A stretch of DNA of 64,000 nucleotides, taken from contig CP103023.1 in assembly GCA_024752435.1 (NCBI GenBank), positions 2,232,001-2,296,000 of the forward strand, given 5' to 3'. The DNA is from Allantophomopsis cytisporea (lineage: Eukaryota > Ascomycota > Leotiomycetes > Phacidiales > Phacidiaceae). Of this stretch, positions 22,594-34,507 are shown in pieces. The position numbers and the translations under genes were made by a program. Under the pieces are notes generated by a model. It saw only the letters and a program-made list of their open reading frames with translations, was not told the DNA's origin and did no database searches. Position 1 is the stretch's first letter; every line of letters begins with the position of its first letter.

Positions 22594-24708
22594 CTTGATA
22601 GTTTTTGATATTATGATAGCTTCGAAAAGAGGTCTTGATTGTAGTTGGAGAGGTTATCGAGATGGCTAGAGGAGGTTGAGGTGATTCCGGGACGTTTGAG
22701 GTGATTGAGAGGTCAGCCGGCAAATGATAAGACCCGTGTCTCAATGCTTATCGCGACCGAATCACGGCGGGGTGCGGTGGCTTGAGCAAGTTAAAATGCC
22801 TTGCGGCAGCATTTGCACAAACGCATGCCTAAATAGGAAACAAGCTTATGATTTAATACGAATCAAGAGTTCGGAGCTCGATAGATGATTGTGAAGATTT
22901 CGTAGACCTCAAAGATCTCTTGGAGGATTTCGAAGACGATAACGATGACCTGTAGTGAGATGATCTCTTCAGGATTCTGTGTATACAAAGAGTAACCTCT
23001 GACATGGCAATCCATGATGTAGCAAAGATCTGCTGGTGCAGACTGCGGCGATGGTCGTGACGGATTGGAGGCATTGTGTGGAACTGGTGGAACTGGTGAT
23101 TCTCGTTTTGCGGGCGGATAACTTGTACGGGTGTGAAATAAGCTGATTGGAATGACAGAGGACTCCGAAGTACTTAAACAACATGAAACAAAGTTCTTAT
23201 CCTTTCAAGTCCATTTGCTATGAAAATAAGGTGAAATTAAAATAGATGAGTCAGATTCCTCTGTTCTCTTCGCTGTTATTCATTATGGTGATAACCTTGC
23301 AATGCCAGCAGTATCATCGCGATATTGTCCGTTGTCCTCCAAGCTACGGAGCTCTGACATATTCGCTTCAGAGAGAAACACCGCAGAAAACTTACAAGAC
23401 CAAGGTAATACCTTGCGCTATTAATCCCCTCGGTATTTTCTCTGATCATGTGCGACAGGCTCACAGGCACAACCTTTATTAATGTAGAGAATGAAATCAC
23501 CATGAAAAGAATTTGCCTTCCTCGAGCTCCATATAATCAGCACATGCGGATGGAAGGTCATGCCATCCATGGATGATCATAATTTCTGACAACGATGTAG
23601 GATTCAAGAACGTGCTTAGGATATTTATGTTACTTGAGAATAACTCGGGTAGTCATGGCCAAAAGGACCCTTTTCTGCAGGGTGGATGAAATGCCATTCT
23701 CCATCTGCTCCGGGCTAGAAGGAATTCCATATTAATGGCCGAGGAGAGTTGTCGGTTGAAGCGCACCGTTAGAAATGCTCCATCTTCGAGAAGGAATTTC
23801 CGAGCCGGCAAGGTGGATTCTGGGAATCACCTTGGATCATCCTTCAGGACTTTTTGCAGTCACGTTTTCGCTGACAAAGCCTAAAGGATCATCCTTGCAT
23901 CCTGATGACGCTTGGTTTGTGTGCCTTTGTGTGCTTTTGTAGTACTACATTTTATGACTTGATGCCCAAGCTCAAAGATATATTTCCCGTAAGGTGATAC
24001 ATAGATTTACTGATATGTACGCATCTGAAGAGAGAAATATATCCGAGCATTCGCTACATTAGCTAGTCATTTAGCTTTTTGCCTCTATCGAGTAATCTGC
24101 AATTACACAAGATGGAAGTAAGTTTTGGTCCTCAAAGAGGCCCCTTAGAAAGGATAATCATGCAAAGCCCACCAAGGAAGTGCTTGGTTTCTTCAATGTC
24201 CTCGAACTGTGCATGCACTGCTAGGATGACGATTCGTAGAACACCCAGGAGATTTAATCCGATTCAATATTGTTAGCACTCTTTCGTTTGGAGTACGACA
24301 TTAGAGATGATGCGATACTGTAGGACGGCGCTATAGTCATCATTCTTCATCGGGTCGAGTTTGCTGTAACGAGTGTGCGAGGTGGGCTTGAAGAAGATAA
24401 GTTACATGTGAAACGGGTGAAAATTGCAACGCCAATGCACTTACGCCCAAGTCCTCGGACGTCGTAGTAAATCTTCGATATCAGCGGAAATGTCCGACTA
24501 ATGCACAGCGCGTTTGGATTGTGAGATTGGGCAGCAGGAGGAGACACAAAGTGGTTTTTGCATTGAACTCTGATCAGGAGTTACGGCACATGCAGCTGTT
24601 GTGACGATGCACCAACCTTCTCCGTAAGCGGATGTAGTATTCACTATTCTCGAGAAATCCATTTTATGCCGAGTCATTGTCTCTGATCTGATCGAAGCTC
24701 TCTCGAGC

Positions 24709-25068
24709 CAATCTTCTGGGGTTTGTGGGGTTTTATTGTTTCAGAACATTGACCATCATTGTGGATCTGAGCGTGAGGACGACAACAAAACTGAGGTCGA
24801 CTGGTTGTTGCTTTCTCATCTGGATGGAGTTGAAATCTTTTTGTATGCGCGCGCACCGGACAATAAACAAAGCCAGAAGGAATCCACAATGGTCTTCGGT
24901 CCTTTCTCAGCTTGTGATGCGTGGCCATCTGAGAGCCCAATGATGTATTTGGCCGCTTTGCAGAATCGTATCATCCGCATGCCAAAGATCAGTTCTAAGA
25001 ATTCAGTTCGTATCGTGTATGTGTCGTGCGGCTATGGGCAGCGAGATCGACAGACACATGTTGTATAA
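24709..25068 (+). CDS. Doubtful ORF, about 110 codons, possible 3' exon
   Basis: An open frame runs from 24736 to a TAA at 25066-25068. Just upstream is a T-rich stretch ending TTGTTTCAG at about 24733-24741, which looks like a splice acceptor, so this could be the last exon of an unidentified gene. The frame reads sensibly (for example EVDWLLLSHLDGVEIF), but I do not recognise it and found no convincing upstream exon. Confidence 0.2.
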   Translation, partial: QSSGVCGVLLFQNIDHHCGSEREDDNKTEVDWLLLSHLDGVEIFLYARAPDNKQSQKESTMVFGPFSACDAWPSESPMMYLAALQNRIIRMPKISSKNSVRIVYVSCGYGQRDRQTHVV

Positions 25069-25494
25069 ACTGGGCGAATGGTGATAGCATAGGGTTTTGG
25101 TACCATGGTAACCTCATTCTTTTTCCGTAAGGCTGTGCGGTAGGTTTACGACGTTACGATACGTCGTTAGTCATAATGTACAAGTAGTAGCACCGAGTGT
25201 TTGCTAAATAGTTGGGTCCATCGAATAGAATGGAGATGGAAAGGCTAGAAATGTGAGCGGAGCGAAGTCTAAGCCAAAGAACGGGGAGAATTGAGTTGAG
25301 ACAATGGAGCAAGAGTAAGAGCTACCGCAGTAGAGCTAGAGCCAGGGCCAGAGCCAGAGCCAGTCTCAAGTGTATCCATACTTTGACAGGTCGACGGACT
25401 ACGGGAATGGCGGACAATGGAAGCAAAGCTACCTACGTACCTTATTATGTATTGTATGGTAAGGCAGAGTAAACAAAAGAAATGTGAGGTTATT

Positions 25495-25535
25495 CGATGC
25501 TCGATGCTCGATGCCCGATACTCGATACTCGACAT
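25495..25535. repeat. 7-bp tandem repeat, consensus CGATGCT/CGATACT
   Basis: About six consecutive copies of a 7-bp unit, with the last copies differing in one or two bases. Confidence 0.8.
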
Positions 25536-25948
25536 ACCGTCCTGACCTAGAACATGCTTGTCTATTGTCCCGGTCTACCTTATCATGATTTCCATTTCCT
25601 CGGGAATTGTGCGGCAGATGTAAACAGAGAGACTCGAGGTGTGTTGATGTTGATGCTGAGACATCTCTATTCTGGCCAAGAAAAGAGACATGGCAAGGAA
25701 GTCGCGGGAAGGGCGAGTTAATCTCAATCATGAGCGTCTTACTCGTTCGCCAGTCTCGCCAGTCTCACCAACGTCATCCTTCGCTTTACTATGTATGTAC
25801 AACACCGCCGTAGTGAGCGAGTTGAGTGAGCGAGTGAGACTGCCACGGCTGTGTGTGACCGGATGTATGTACATGACATACATGTGTGTGGTATATGTCT
25901 GTATCGTTGTCCATGGATAAGCCAAGTCGAATGAATAATGATTAATTG

Positions 25949-26008
25949 ATGAATAATATTTAATAAATAATAAATAATAAATAATAAATAAATAACAAAT
26001 AATAAATG
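25949..26008. repeat. AT-rich low-complexity repeat (AATAAT/AAATAA)
   Basis: A run of AATAAT and AAATAA units of about 60 bases with almost no C or G. Confidence 0.8.
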
Positions 26009-26792
26009 ACAATTGTAAATACAAATAATACGTATCAGACTAGGTACCTCTTTGATGGGTTGGATATCTACATAGTTGAAATGCCTTCATACCTACATTA
26101 TCTACTACCCACTTAGTCCGCATACCCGTGAATACTACACCATCTCCCTCCTCCAAAAGAGCCTCATAATACATCATTTCTAGGTATCCTCTTCACCTGG
26201 TGCATTATACACATCACTCCCTCCCTGCTCACTTTATTGCCCAACAACGAAAATTCACATCACAACCTTCTCATCGCTCAGACTTCCCCTCCTCAAAATC
26301 ATACAACCCCCATTCTCATTTCGCCAATAAAACAAACAATACTACTACTGCACTGTTCACTCTTGTTTGATCCTCCTACTTCCGACGATCATCCACACCG
26401 GACGGAAGCTTATCCCGTCGGTCTACCCAGCCTAGTGCGACTGAACTGTGGAGTTATTCATCGTCCACTAGAACTCACTATCGCGGGGCGGAGGAGGCAC
26501 AACCCAGTTCTTTTTTCCTTTTGATTTGGACTTGGTCATAAGAACCCTTCAGCTCCAGAGCCCCAATAAAAGCTGAGGTAATTCGCCGTTGCTCACCTGC
26601 TTTTGCCTTCGAATACCATGCTGACGGGCTGGTTCTTGTACTAGCAACTTTATGGTCACTACACTTCTCACACAATCATTGAATTCTGTCGCAACATACT
26701 ATACTCTCATTTAAATATAATCCAACTTTGGGCCTTTGCATCTACGACAAAGGGCTGAGTCTTATCCATACGCTCATCACTTCATCGTCAGG

Positions 26793-29387
26793 ATGGGAGA
26801 TAGACATCGATACGGGCGTCCGGCCTCACCGAGACTCTATAATCCTATGCGCTCATCGATGCCATCGGTCGGTCACAGCAGCTACCACGGCGAGCTGCAT
26901 GCCGTTCCAACCCGGCGAGAAGTTATCACAACACCTCGAAGCAGTAACGACCGAGTCCATAAATCAGGACCCATCACCACAACAACATACAAAATTACAC
27001 AAGATCCAGTTGCTCGCTCAAGCAGTCTTCGAACGGGCAGCAGAACTCGTAGCGCTACTATGGATTCGGCGTCAAGACCAGTCATCGTTGCTCCCCCGAG
27101 GACTCGCCCAACACTCCACCACAGTAGTTCGGGCAGGTCAGGGAGTCCAGTTTATAACGAATATCGCTCCAGCGGTGAAGGCGACTATCTCGCGATACCC
27201 GGTACATCAGGAAAACATAAGAGTCGACGCCGAGTGTACAGTGCTACATTGGATAACGGTGACCGATTGAGAACTGCTACTGGTCGTGAAGGTCAAGCCT
27301 ATCCTGGACCCCGAAGTAGACCAGCATACGCAGGAGCAATGGTTCGGCATCCTGATGCGACTCCAGAGAATTACGGAGCGGACGGTTACGGCTACACCAA
27401 TCCTCGAGACCTGGTACAATATGATCTGAACCACACTCCCCACTATTCTCATCGGGCTCGCGATAGCTCTCAGACCAGAGTCCGACCGTCTAGCGTCAGT
27501 GGATACCATGACCTTGCACCGAGGTCATTTGACAATCGAGAACGTGGACCCCCACCTTCGACTCGTGGGTTCGACAGAATCCCAACTCGGCCCACGTACG
27601 ACCAACCACCCCTTCGTTCTCCAGTTACTGTGGAGCCAAATAGCCACCCACGAGCAAGTTCACGATCCCGTCCAGTGACTGTTTACCATGAAAGAGAAAG
27701 AGAACCTCCGCGACATCATCGCTCTGAGGAGTACTATGATCCACGAGACAGAGACCTTCGTGATCGGGGAGAAAAAGTCTCTCGTCATGATCGATATGAT
27801 GATCGTTTAGATCGTGCACATACATCACGTCACGAGAAGAGGGACCATGACGAGCGTGAGCGTCCAGATAAGCTGAGTGGCAGAGATGCCCTTGCTGCCG
27901 GTTTAAGCATAGCAGCAAGTGCATTCGGCCTGGGTGCAGTAGCTAACAGTAGCACTGCTAAGGCCGAGGAACGTGATGACCGTGATGAACAACGACACAA
28001 ACATAAAGAACCTCGTGAACCTCGTGAAGACAGTGATGAAGAGAAGCGAAGACGACGTGATAGAGATTATCGTGATGACAGTGATGAGGAACGTCGTAGA
28101 CGTCGGGAACGAGAGTATCGAGATGAACGTCAGTCAGTCGAGCCAAGTGGTAGGGAACCATCCGATAGACATCGAAGAGATGAGCGTGCAGCAGTCGATA
28201 TTGGCAGAGAGAATCGTGACTCTAGGTCACGTCGAGACGATAGAGATTACGCTGATGACAGTCCTCGAGGCTCGAAGGAGAACATAGCAGTGAGGGATGA
28301 CCGTGTCTCAATTGAGGATCATGATCGCCAAGATCGACCAAGAAATTCTACCGGACCTCCTGTTCCTCCAAAGATTCCTCGCGAAGAATCTCCCATCTCA
28401 GATGACTCTCAAGGACGACCTCGGCGCATTTTACCGCCAGCTGCATTCAATCCAAGAGATACTATGGATATCCGGGCATTGAAGGAAGCTCTCAATGCCC
28501 AAGATTCACGTCCGAAAGAGTCTATACCAGTTCCAGTCGCCACTTCTTCTTCATCACGGGAATCTGCCTTCGACCCACACGATCCACGGGAACTACGCAA
28601 TATGCAAGCCGAGCTCAATGCCCGTGCAGAGCATCCCAGACGCGAGATCACTCCACCAGAACAGAGTAGAGAGCTTCGAGTTGTCGATCCGCCTCGTGAA
28701 AAGCTAGAAGAAAAGCCAGTCAAGGGAATTTTACGTCAGCCACGTGAGAAGTTCCCAGAGGATCCAGCACCTATCCGAGAAGGTGTTGCTCCATTGAAAG
28801 ACGCCAAGAAAGACGGCGTCCCTCCTGATGCAAGATGGACGAAAATTGATCGAAAACTTGTCAATCCTGCTGCACTTGAACTTGGAAAGGAGAGATACGA
28901 AGCCAGGGACGAATTCGTGATTGTTTTAAGAGTCCTGAGCAAGGATGAGGTACAGGCATATGCGACTATGACACAGAAAATCCGAGGTTCGTACTCCCAT
29001 TAAACCCACCATCCACAACAAACATACTGACTCCCCATAGCCGAGCGCGAAGAAGAAGAGGCTCGTGAGCGTCGCTACCGTCGCCGTGAACGCCACGAGA
29101 GACATAAGCGTGAAGGCCGTAGCCGTCAAGATGGTGATAGCGGAGATCATCACCACCGTCGCCGCAGAAAGGACCTTCCGCCCTCTGAGAGTGATACCAC
29201 CGAGTCGGATCGTAACTCGCCCAAACTGCTTGATGCGCCGCCCAAGCCACCCAAGAAAATCTCTTTCGAGGAGCCCGATAGTACTGTCCAGCCACCTCTC
29301 ATGAGTGGTGGATTGGGAAACCTGAAGGAGGATCCATACAATCCCGGCACATATACTGGGTATACGAGGGGAATACCGCCTAGGTAG
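26793..29387 (+). CDS. Arg/Asp-rich DUF8035-like fungal protein
   Basis: Two exons, 26793-28986 and 29041-29387 (846 residues), with a 54-nt intron joining QKIR|AEREEEE. I chose the ATG at 26793 (MGDRHRYG); the frame is open further upstream. The protein is mostly disordered and rich in Arg, Asp, Ser and Pro, with long RD/RE/DE repeats (for example EEKRRRRDRDYRDD and a near-repeat SDEERRRRRE at about 430-460). A Gly/Ala-rich hydrophobic stretch (ALAAGLSIAASAFGLGAVA, about residues 370-390) interrupts the charged region. Near 688-731 the block DARWTKIDRKLVNPAALE, followed by FVIVLRVLSKDEVQAYA, is a conserved ordered segment that I associate with the fungal DUF8035 domain. The C-terminus has Pro-rich DAPPKPPKK. 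The function of such proteins is unknown; nuclear or condensate-type roles would be guesses. Confidence 0.75.
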
Positions 29388-30059
29388 AGGGAGCGAATGT
29401 GATAAGATTAGTTGATTTGTGTGAGATAATTGGAAAGTGTCATACTGGGGTGGTGATGTTTGGATTTGTTAAGAGGATTGGATTGGAAAAGATAGAATTG
29501 GTTCACGATTTGCGGTTTGGAGACTTCACTTTACGATTGGGCTATGATAACAATGATGAGTGGTTGGAAGGGTTTCATAGTATTTGTTTCCCAATACGTG
29601 CTTGTTCGGCACATAGCTGGTTATTATTGTTAGATTAATGTTGCATAGCGTGTTTGACAAGGTCAATTGATATCAAAGGTGAGACTTTGGACTCATTTAT
29701 GCTTGCATAGTATCTCTTGAAGTGATTTTTTGTTCCTAGGTAATTGATTCTTTCCCTCTTTTGGGCTTGGATTTTTGGATTAGGGGAATAGACTTCAGCT
29801 CTTGGATAGTCATACTTCGATCTATGAGTACGTGTATTCTATATTCACTTCCAACGGTCATTATCTCAGTGAATTATCTATCACCAGCATGAGTACATGA
29901 TAAAGACAAATCAATCAGAGCTTCTGCCTCATTTGTATTTGTAATTCGTGAGCATCTAAGATACAGAATCGCAGTGACATCGGCGCCATCTTATCAACCA
30001 GCACTACCCCTTCTCCTCGACCCCACAGCAATTCAACGCACCACCATCCAAGTCACCAT
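29388..30059. other. Intergenic, convergent
   Basis: 672 bp between the 3' ends of two converging genes. A short T/G-rich region follows the DUF8035-like gene. Nothing else is recognised. Confidence 0.5.
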
Positions 30060-30432
30060 CTAATCCGTCCCGATCTGTTCGAAAGTCAAGTTCCCGCACC
30101 CAACATTCGTCTCAACCGTAACTATACATCCATCGGCCAAATCGCCGGAGAACGAGCAGTTCAAATAACTTCCGGTGATGGTTTGCGGAGCGCCGTTGTG
30201 ATCTGCACCAAGTGTCAGAAAGTTAAATGGGATACCAAATGACAGGAGATGATGGAACATACCGCTGGGCTCTGAGTGCTGTGCTTTGAAGTCGCCTACG
30301 GTAGTTGAGTGCACGATAAAATAACAGGCGGAAACTGTAGGCCAGTTAGCACTGCGAGGATAGAGGGAGGAACTGTGGTGGAATGTTACTAGTGCCAAAG
30401 AACATAAATGCTGCAAGGAGTCTGAGATGCAT
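30060..30432 (-). CDS. Small secreted cysteine-containing protein
   Basis: Three exons: 30432-30390, 30334-30263 and 30202-30060 (85 residues). Intron 1 (55 nt) has GTAACA, a GCTAAC branch and CTACAG. Intron 2 (60 nt) has GTATGT, a CTGAC branch and TGCAG. The first about 17 residues (MHLRLLAAFMFFGTISA) form a signal peptide. The mature part has cysteines at 18, 54, 64 and 74, the last three exactly ten residues apart, and two NxS/T sequons (NCS, NLT). Size, signal and cysteines fit the broad class of fungal secreted effectors or cell-wall proteins, but I do not recognise a family. Intron 2 is a multiple of three with no stop, so a retained-intron form would add 20 residues in frame. It lies between two unrelated genes with about 0.7 kb of spacer on each side. 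Confidence 0.7.
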
Positions 30433-31135
30433 TTTGAAACTTTTGTGTTGTTACGGACTCCTTTGAGCGAAAACAGATCAGAATGATATGGCCGTTAGCT
30501 GATAGCCACGGATGCTGAGGAGGTTATATCTATGTCGAGCACCGGGCTGGTAGAAGAAAATAAATGATTGAGAGAGGTGGAGAAAAGATGTGCCTTCATC
30601 GAACGTGCCTTTCGACATGCAGTATGAAGTACTTCCCTACAACTTCGAAAAATCTCACCCACCACATAGTGAATGATCGTCGCCAATACATATACCAATA
30701 TATATGCGTTTGCGGGTAGGCATGAATGAGCCAATGCTAAGCCGGAAAAACTGCGAACGTGCTGGTGATTGCACGGCAATTTAGACTTAATATAAGCTTA
30801 CATGATCGGCTTTATCTAAGTCCATAGTTGCTAGAAAGGGAGATGCTTTATTGGCTGTTTGTGTACTGTGGAGTTACAAACAGGCTATTGGGCTTGAAGG
30901 AGGGAGTCTCGAGAATGGAAGGTCATATTGTCGAACGGCTAGAATCCCGAACATGCCGCTGCATAAACACGAGGCGCCATCTGAGAGTGCAGATAACGAA
31001 TATTTTGGGGAGATGTTGTACAAGGTGTGGCTTTGCCGAGCTATTACTTTCATGTCCTTGGAAAACGATAAGGACTTTTCGCTGTCATGAGTGTCAGACA
31101 CTATCTATTCTTTTCAGTCCAATTATAGGACAATT
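30433..31135. other. Intergenic, promoter of the small secreted protein and 3' side of RQC2
   Basis: 703 bp. An AT-rich stretch with TATATATGC lies near 30697-30708, about 270 bases upstream of the small protein's ATG, a possible TATA element. No other gene is seen. Confidence 0.45.
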
Positions 31136-34100
31136 CTATCTTTTCTTTCCTCCGGCCTTCCCGCGTCCCTTCCCTGAGCTTCCAGCTGCCTTGCCACCTC
31201 CCGCAGTCCCACCAGACATCATGATCCTCACCTTCCCAACAGCCAGCACGTTTACCGATTCCTCGGGCTTCAAACCACGAATTAACTCGACCTCCCTTGG
31301 CCACATCTTCTCGGTATCTCTAGCTTCTGGGTCAATCCATTTGGCGACCCCAGTATCAACAACCCACTTCCCTAGGATCTCCTTGACAGCCTTCCCCTTC
31401 TTCAAGCTGCCAGGCTGCAGCTTAACCTTGTACTTGTACTTGCCCATGGCGGCCCACGGAGCCGCAACGGGGATAGCATCTAGAATCTCGTCTCCAGGAC
31501 GTGGAGTACCGACAAACGAGTCTAGCTGTGTCATGCGCTGCGCCTCCTCGTCGTCAAGAGCATCTGCACCCTCATCTAGCATCGCCTTGCGCGCTTCCTC
31601 GTGCTCGGCCATTTGTTGCTGTGTACGCTGGTGTTGCTGTCGACGACGCTCCTTCTGGAAGGCTATCTCGGCCTCACGCTCTGCTTTAGCTTTCGCTTCT
31701 GCCTCAGCCTTCTCGCGCCCAGCTGTAGCGCCGATCAGCTCTTGTGCTGTTAACCGATCTTCTTCGTCTTGATATTTGTACTTTGCCGCTATCTTCTTAG
31801 CTTTGCCGCGCTTCCCACGTTTTGCGGGGGCAGGGCCTTTCTGAGTTGATGCTATCGATAGCGCTGTTGGTGCTGAAGTCGCTTGCTCCTCAGTCTCCTC
31901 AGATGAAGACTCGCCAGCTTCTCGTGAAGCTTGGATTGGAGTTGACTCTGATGAGTCTCCATCTATCTTGAGGTTCTTCAAGTCTTCGACAGGTTTTGTG
32001 GGCTCGTCCTCAAGCTCTTCTGGGGATTCCGCGGCATCATCATCATTGTCACCATTGTCCTGATTTGCTTGGGCGGACTGAAGCGGGTTGGCTCTACCAG
32101 CTCCCGATCGTGATTCGCTAGCTTCACCTGCATCCGAACCATCTCCGTTGGCGCTTTCATCATCCATTTCCTCTTCTGAGTGGTCTGCCTTTTCATCGGC
32201 GACCTCTGATTTGCCTATATCTGCAGCACTCGTGGGTAATGGTTCTGAGTCATAAACTCTATACTTGGAATGGTTCTTTTTGCTCTCATCGCTGATGTGG
32301 AACAGTACACCAAAGCCAAGGAGTAATTGGGCGGGTGGTAGGAAATTCTTCTTTCCACGAACACTGAAACTTCCAGTTGGTAGGAACTCGCCACTTGGTG
32401 CACTCTTTGAGACTTGGTCTGCATTGACCCACCAAGCTGACATCCCGGCTTTAGAATCCCATGCACTAGAAGAGGCGACAGCGAGAGTTCCAGCCTGTGA
32501 CAATGTCGACGGTGGAATTTCCGCATCTGGAGTTGATGGGTTGTTCTTCACAATAACAACTGAGGCGCCCTGTACATCGCTGTGTAAGTAAACATCTCCC
32601 TTCTTCAAGTATCTTCTATACAATATCTCATTTTGGGCACCATCACGACCTCCCAGCACAAGATATCCGTCAGATGAGATGAAGAACAAGAACTTTTCAA
32701 ACCACATTTGACGACGAACTGGTCTCAAAACAGCTTTTTCTTGCTTGAGGCCTTTCTTAAGCTCTTGCTGAATCTTCTGTTCGGTGTTTTTCAAGGCCTT
32801 AGATGAAGACTTCAAGGTCTTCTGTTCCTTGTCCACTGCTGAACGACGTTGATCGTAGTATTCTCTGGCATTAGCATATGGTGATAAAGCAAGAACAATA
32901 TCAACCGCCAATCGATTGTCGACTACTTTCTTTGGGGCTGGCTTCTGTAGGTACGTTAGTGAGTGTTTTTTTACCAGCCTACACAGCTTTACTCACCTTC
33001 GAAGCTGACTCATCTTCACTGTCAGAGACATCGCTACCGGTTTCGTCCCCTGCATCACTTTCCTCATCTTCTGCGAAATCCTCCTCGCCGAGCAACAACG
33101 TGACTGTGTTCTCATGAAGCTTAAGGGGTAACTTGATGATCTCAGCAACAGGATTCTTTCTCTTCTGCTCGAGCTCAATTAGTTTGCCAATTTCAACCCA
33201 GTCCATACCCTGAGCAATCAATCCGTTCACGGCATCCATGGTCTCTTGTACTCGTTCAACATTCGCCTCAATAGCTCCAGCCTTGCGTACGTTCAGTTGC
33301 TGGACTTCTTGCAGTCCTCCTAAACGTTTTGCCTGATCCTCTCGAGCCGCTTCAAGCTTCTTTTTGGCGTGATTTTCACGTTCTTGCAGTTTTGATTCTA
33401 ACTTCTGTCCTTCAATAGAGGAAAAGAACTCATCGACCGTATTATTGAATCCCTGGAATGGCAACACGGTTGATGTCGTGTCATCCTTGAACTGGGCTGG
33501 GCTGAATGGGTGGAAATCTTCATACATCAGATTGCCTCTACCTTCTTGGCCCTCTTGCGGGGGCTTCCCCTTAGCAAAAATATATCCAGTCGTAGTTTCA
33601 GAACTTGTGATTTCTTGGACGACTCGTCCTGCCTCTTGTAGTGATCGCAGAAGATGATCCAGCAATTCCTCACTCTTCAGCACATCTTCAGGCTTGAGTG
33701 TAGCATCAAATTCTGTGACCCTCATAGCATGATCAACCAAAATTGGTGGATATTCAGTTATGGAGACTGCCAGAGCCCTTCTCAACGCATCTCCAGCTTT
33801 CTTCTTTTTCTTTATGGCGTTCGCGCCGTCTTCACCCTTCTCGACTGCCTTCTGCAAAGCATCCTGTAATCGCTCCTTCGTGAGTGGTGGAATGCCTCCA
33901 TAATTTTGTCGGTTCTCCAGGCTGTATTTGAGGCCAATCCTTAATTCTTCTTGTGCCTCGCCCTCTGGTACAACTCGCAGTAAGGCTAGGATGTTGAGTT
34001 CCTTGTCTGTCAAAATGATGTTGCCTCCAGCATAGAACTCTAGGAACATGCGATATTGTCCATCGCTGAATTGAAATTCAATGATGCGATCTGTGCCAAC

Positions 34101-34507
34101 TTGAGCGACCGAAGTGACTCTTCTCGTCTTGAGGAACTTTCTTAATCGTGCGACGAAGACAGAAGGGGCGGCGGCGGTGGTTCGAGTAAAGGATGTAAGA
34201 TGACAGCGGAAACCGGAGTCAATGAGCATAGACTGTTTGTTGTCTGGCTTTGCGAACTTCAAAAGGAAGATTTTCTAGGGCCGTCTAAGCATGTATTCTG
34301 TCTATGAACGAGTAGCCCATATGAAGTCCTGGGATAACGTACCGAAGACAAGTCATATACATTTGCGAGGCGCAAAGTGACAAGAGCATTTGACAACTCA
34401 TGCGCAATGACCTATTCAACTTGTAAGCGTCTGCAATTACCAGTCTCTCTTGAACGTGTATTCGAGTAACACACATTGACATCTAAAGACGAGAACCTTT
34501 GCTTCAT
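31136..34507 (-). CDS. RQC2: Ribosome quality control factor RQC2/NEMF (NFACT family)
   Basis: Four exons: 34507-34475, 34411-34343, 34274-32997 and 32944-31136 (1062 residues). The first exon encodes only MKQRFSSLDVN; the joins give DVN|VIAHELSNA, DLSS|KIFLLKFAKP and ESASK|KPAPKKV. RQC2 binds stalled 60S subunits, recruits the ligase Ltn1 and directs C-terminal Ala/Thr tailing of the nascent chain. The NFACT-N domain comes first. Asp9 and the pair Asp96-Arg97 (TDRIIEF) correspond to yeast Asp9 and Asp98-Arg99, known to be needed for tailing. A central coiled coil (about 310-400) precedes an acidic linker and the NFACT-R domain (WFEKFLFFISSDGYLVLGG, with DVYLHSDVQGAS). An acidic stretch, a Lys/Glu-rich coiled coil and the C-terminal NFACT-C domain (PWAAMGKYKYKVKLQPG) follow. 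The tail is Gly/Lys/Arg-rich. It is divergent from mitochondrial EF-Tu across 375 bp. Confidence 0.95.

Larger units (their letters stand above)
22594..26792. other. 4.2-kb gene-poor interval with short tandem repeats
   Basis: It separates the divergent bleomycin hydrolase and DUF8035-like genes. Only short frames are present: a Ser-rich minus-strand one at 22853-23074 and a plus-strand one at 24736-25068, both weak. A 7-bp tandem repeat at 25495-25535 and an AT-rich tetranucleotide-type stretch at 25949-26008 are listed separately. The last 600 bases are likely promoter and 5' leader of the gene at 26793. Confidence 0.45.

Noticed and set aside
22853..23074. Ser/Lys-rich minus-strand frame of 73 codons
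   Set aside because: Low-complexity composition, no motif and no supported splice partner; it lies in the bleomycin hydrolase upstream region and may be leader or chance.
26728..27270. Plus-strand frame of 180 codons overlapping the DUF8035-like gene
   Set aside because: It ends inside the gene, and the gene's own frame continues for 731 codons and joins a second exon with a conserved block.
30828..31772. Plus-strand open frame of 314 codons
   Set aside because: Most of it is antisense to the last RQC2 exon, and its Ser/Ala/Pro-rich composition is the usual mirror of a Glu/Ala/Lys-rich coding strand.
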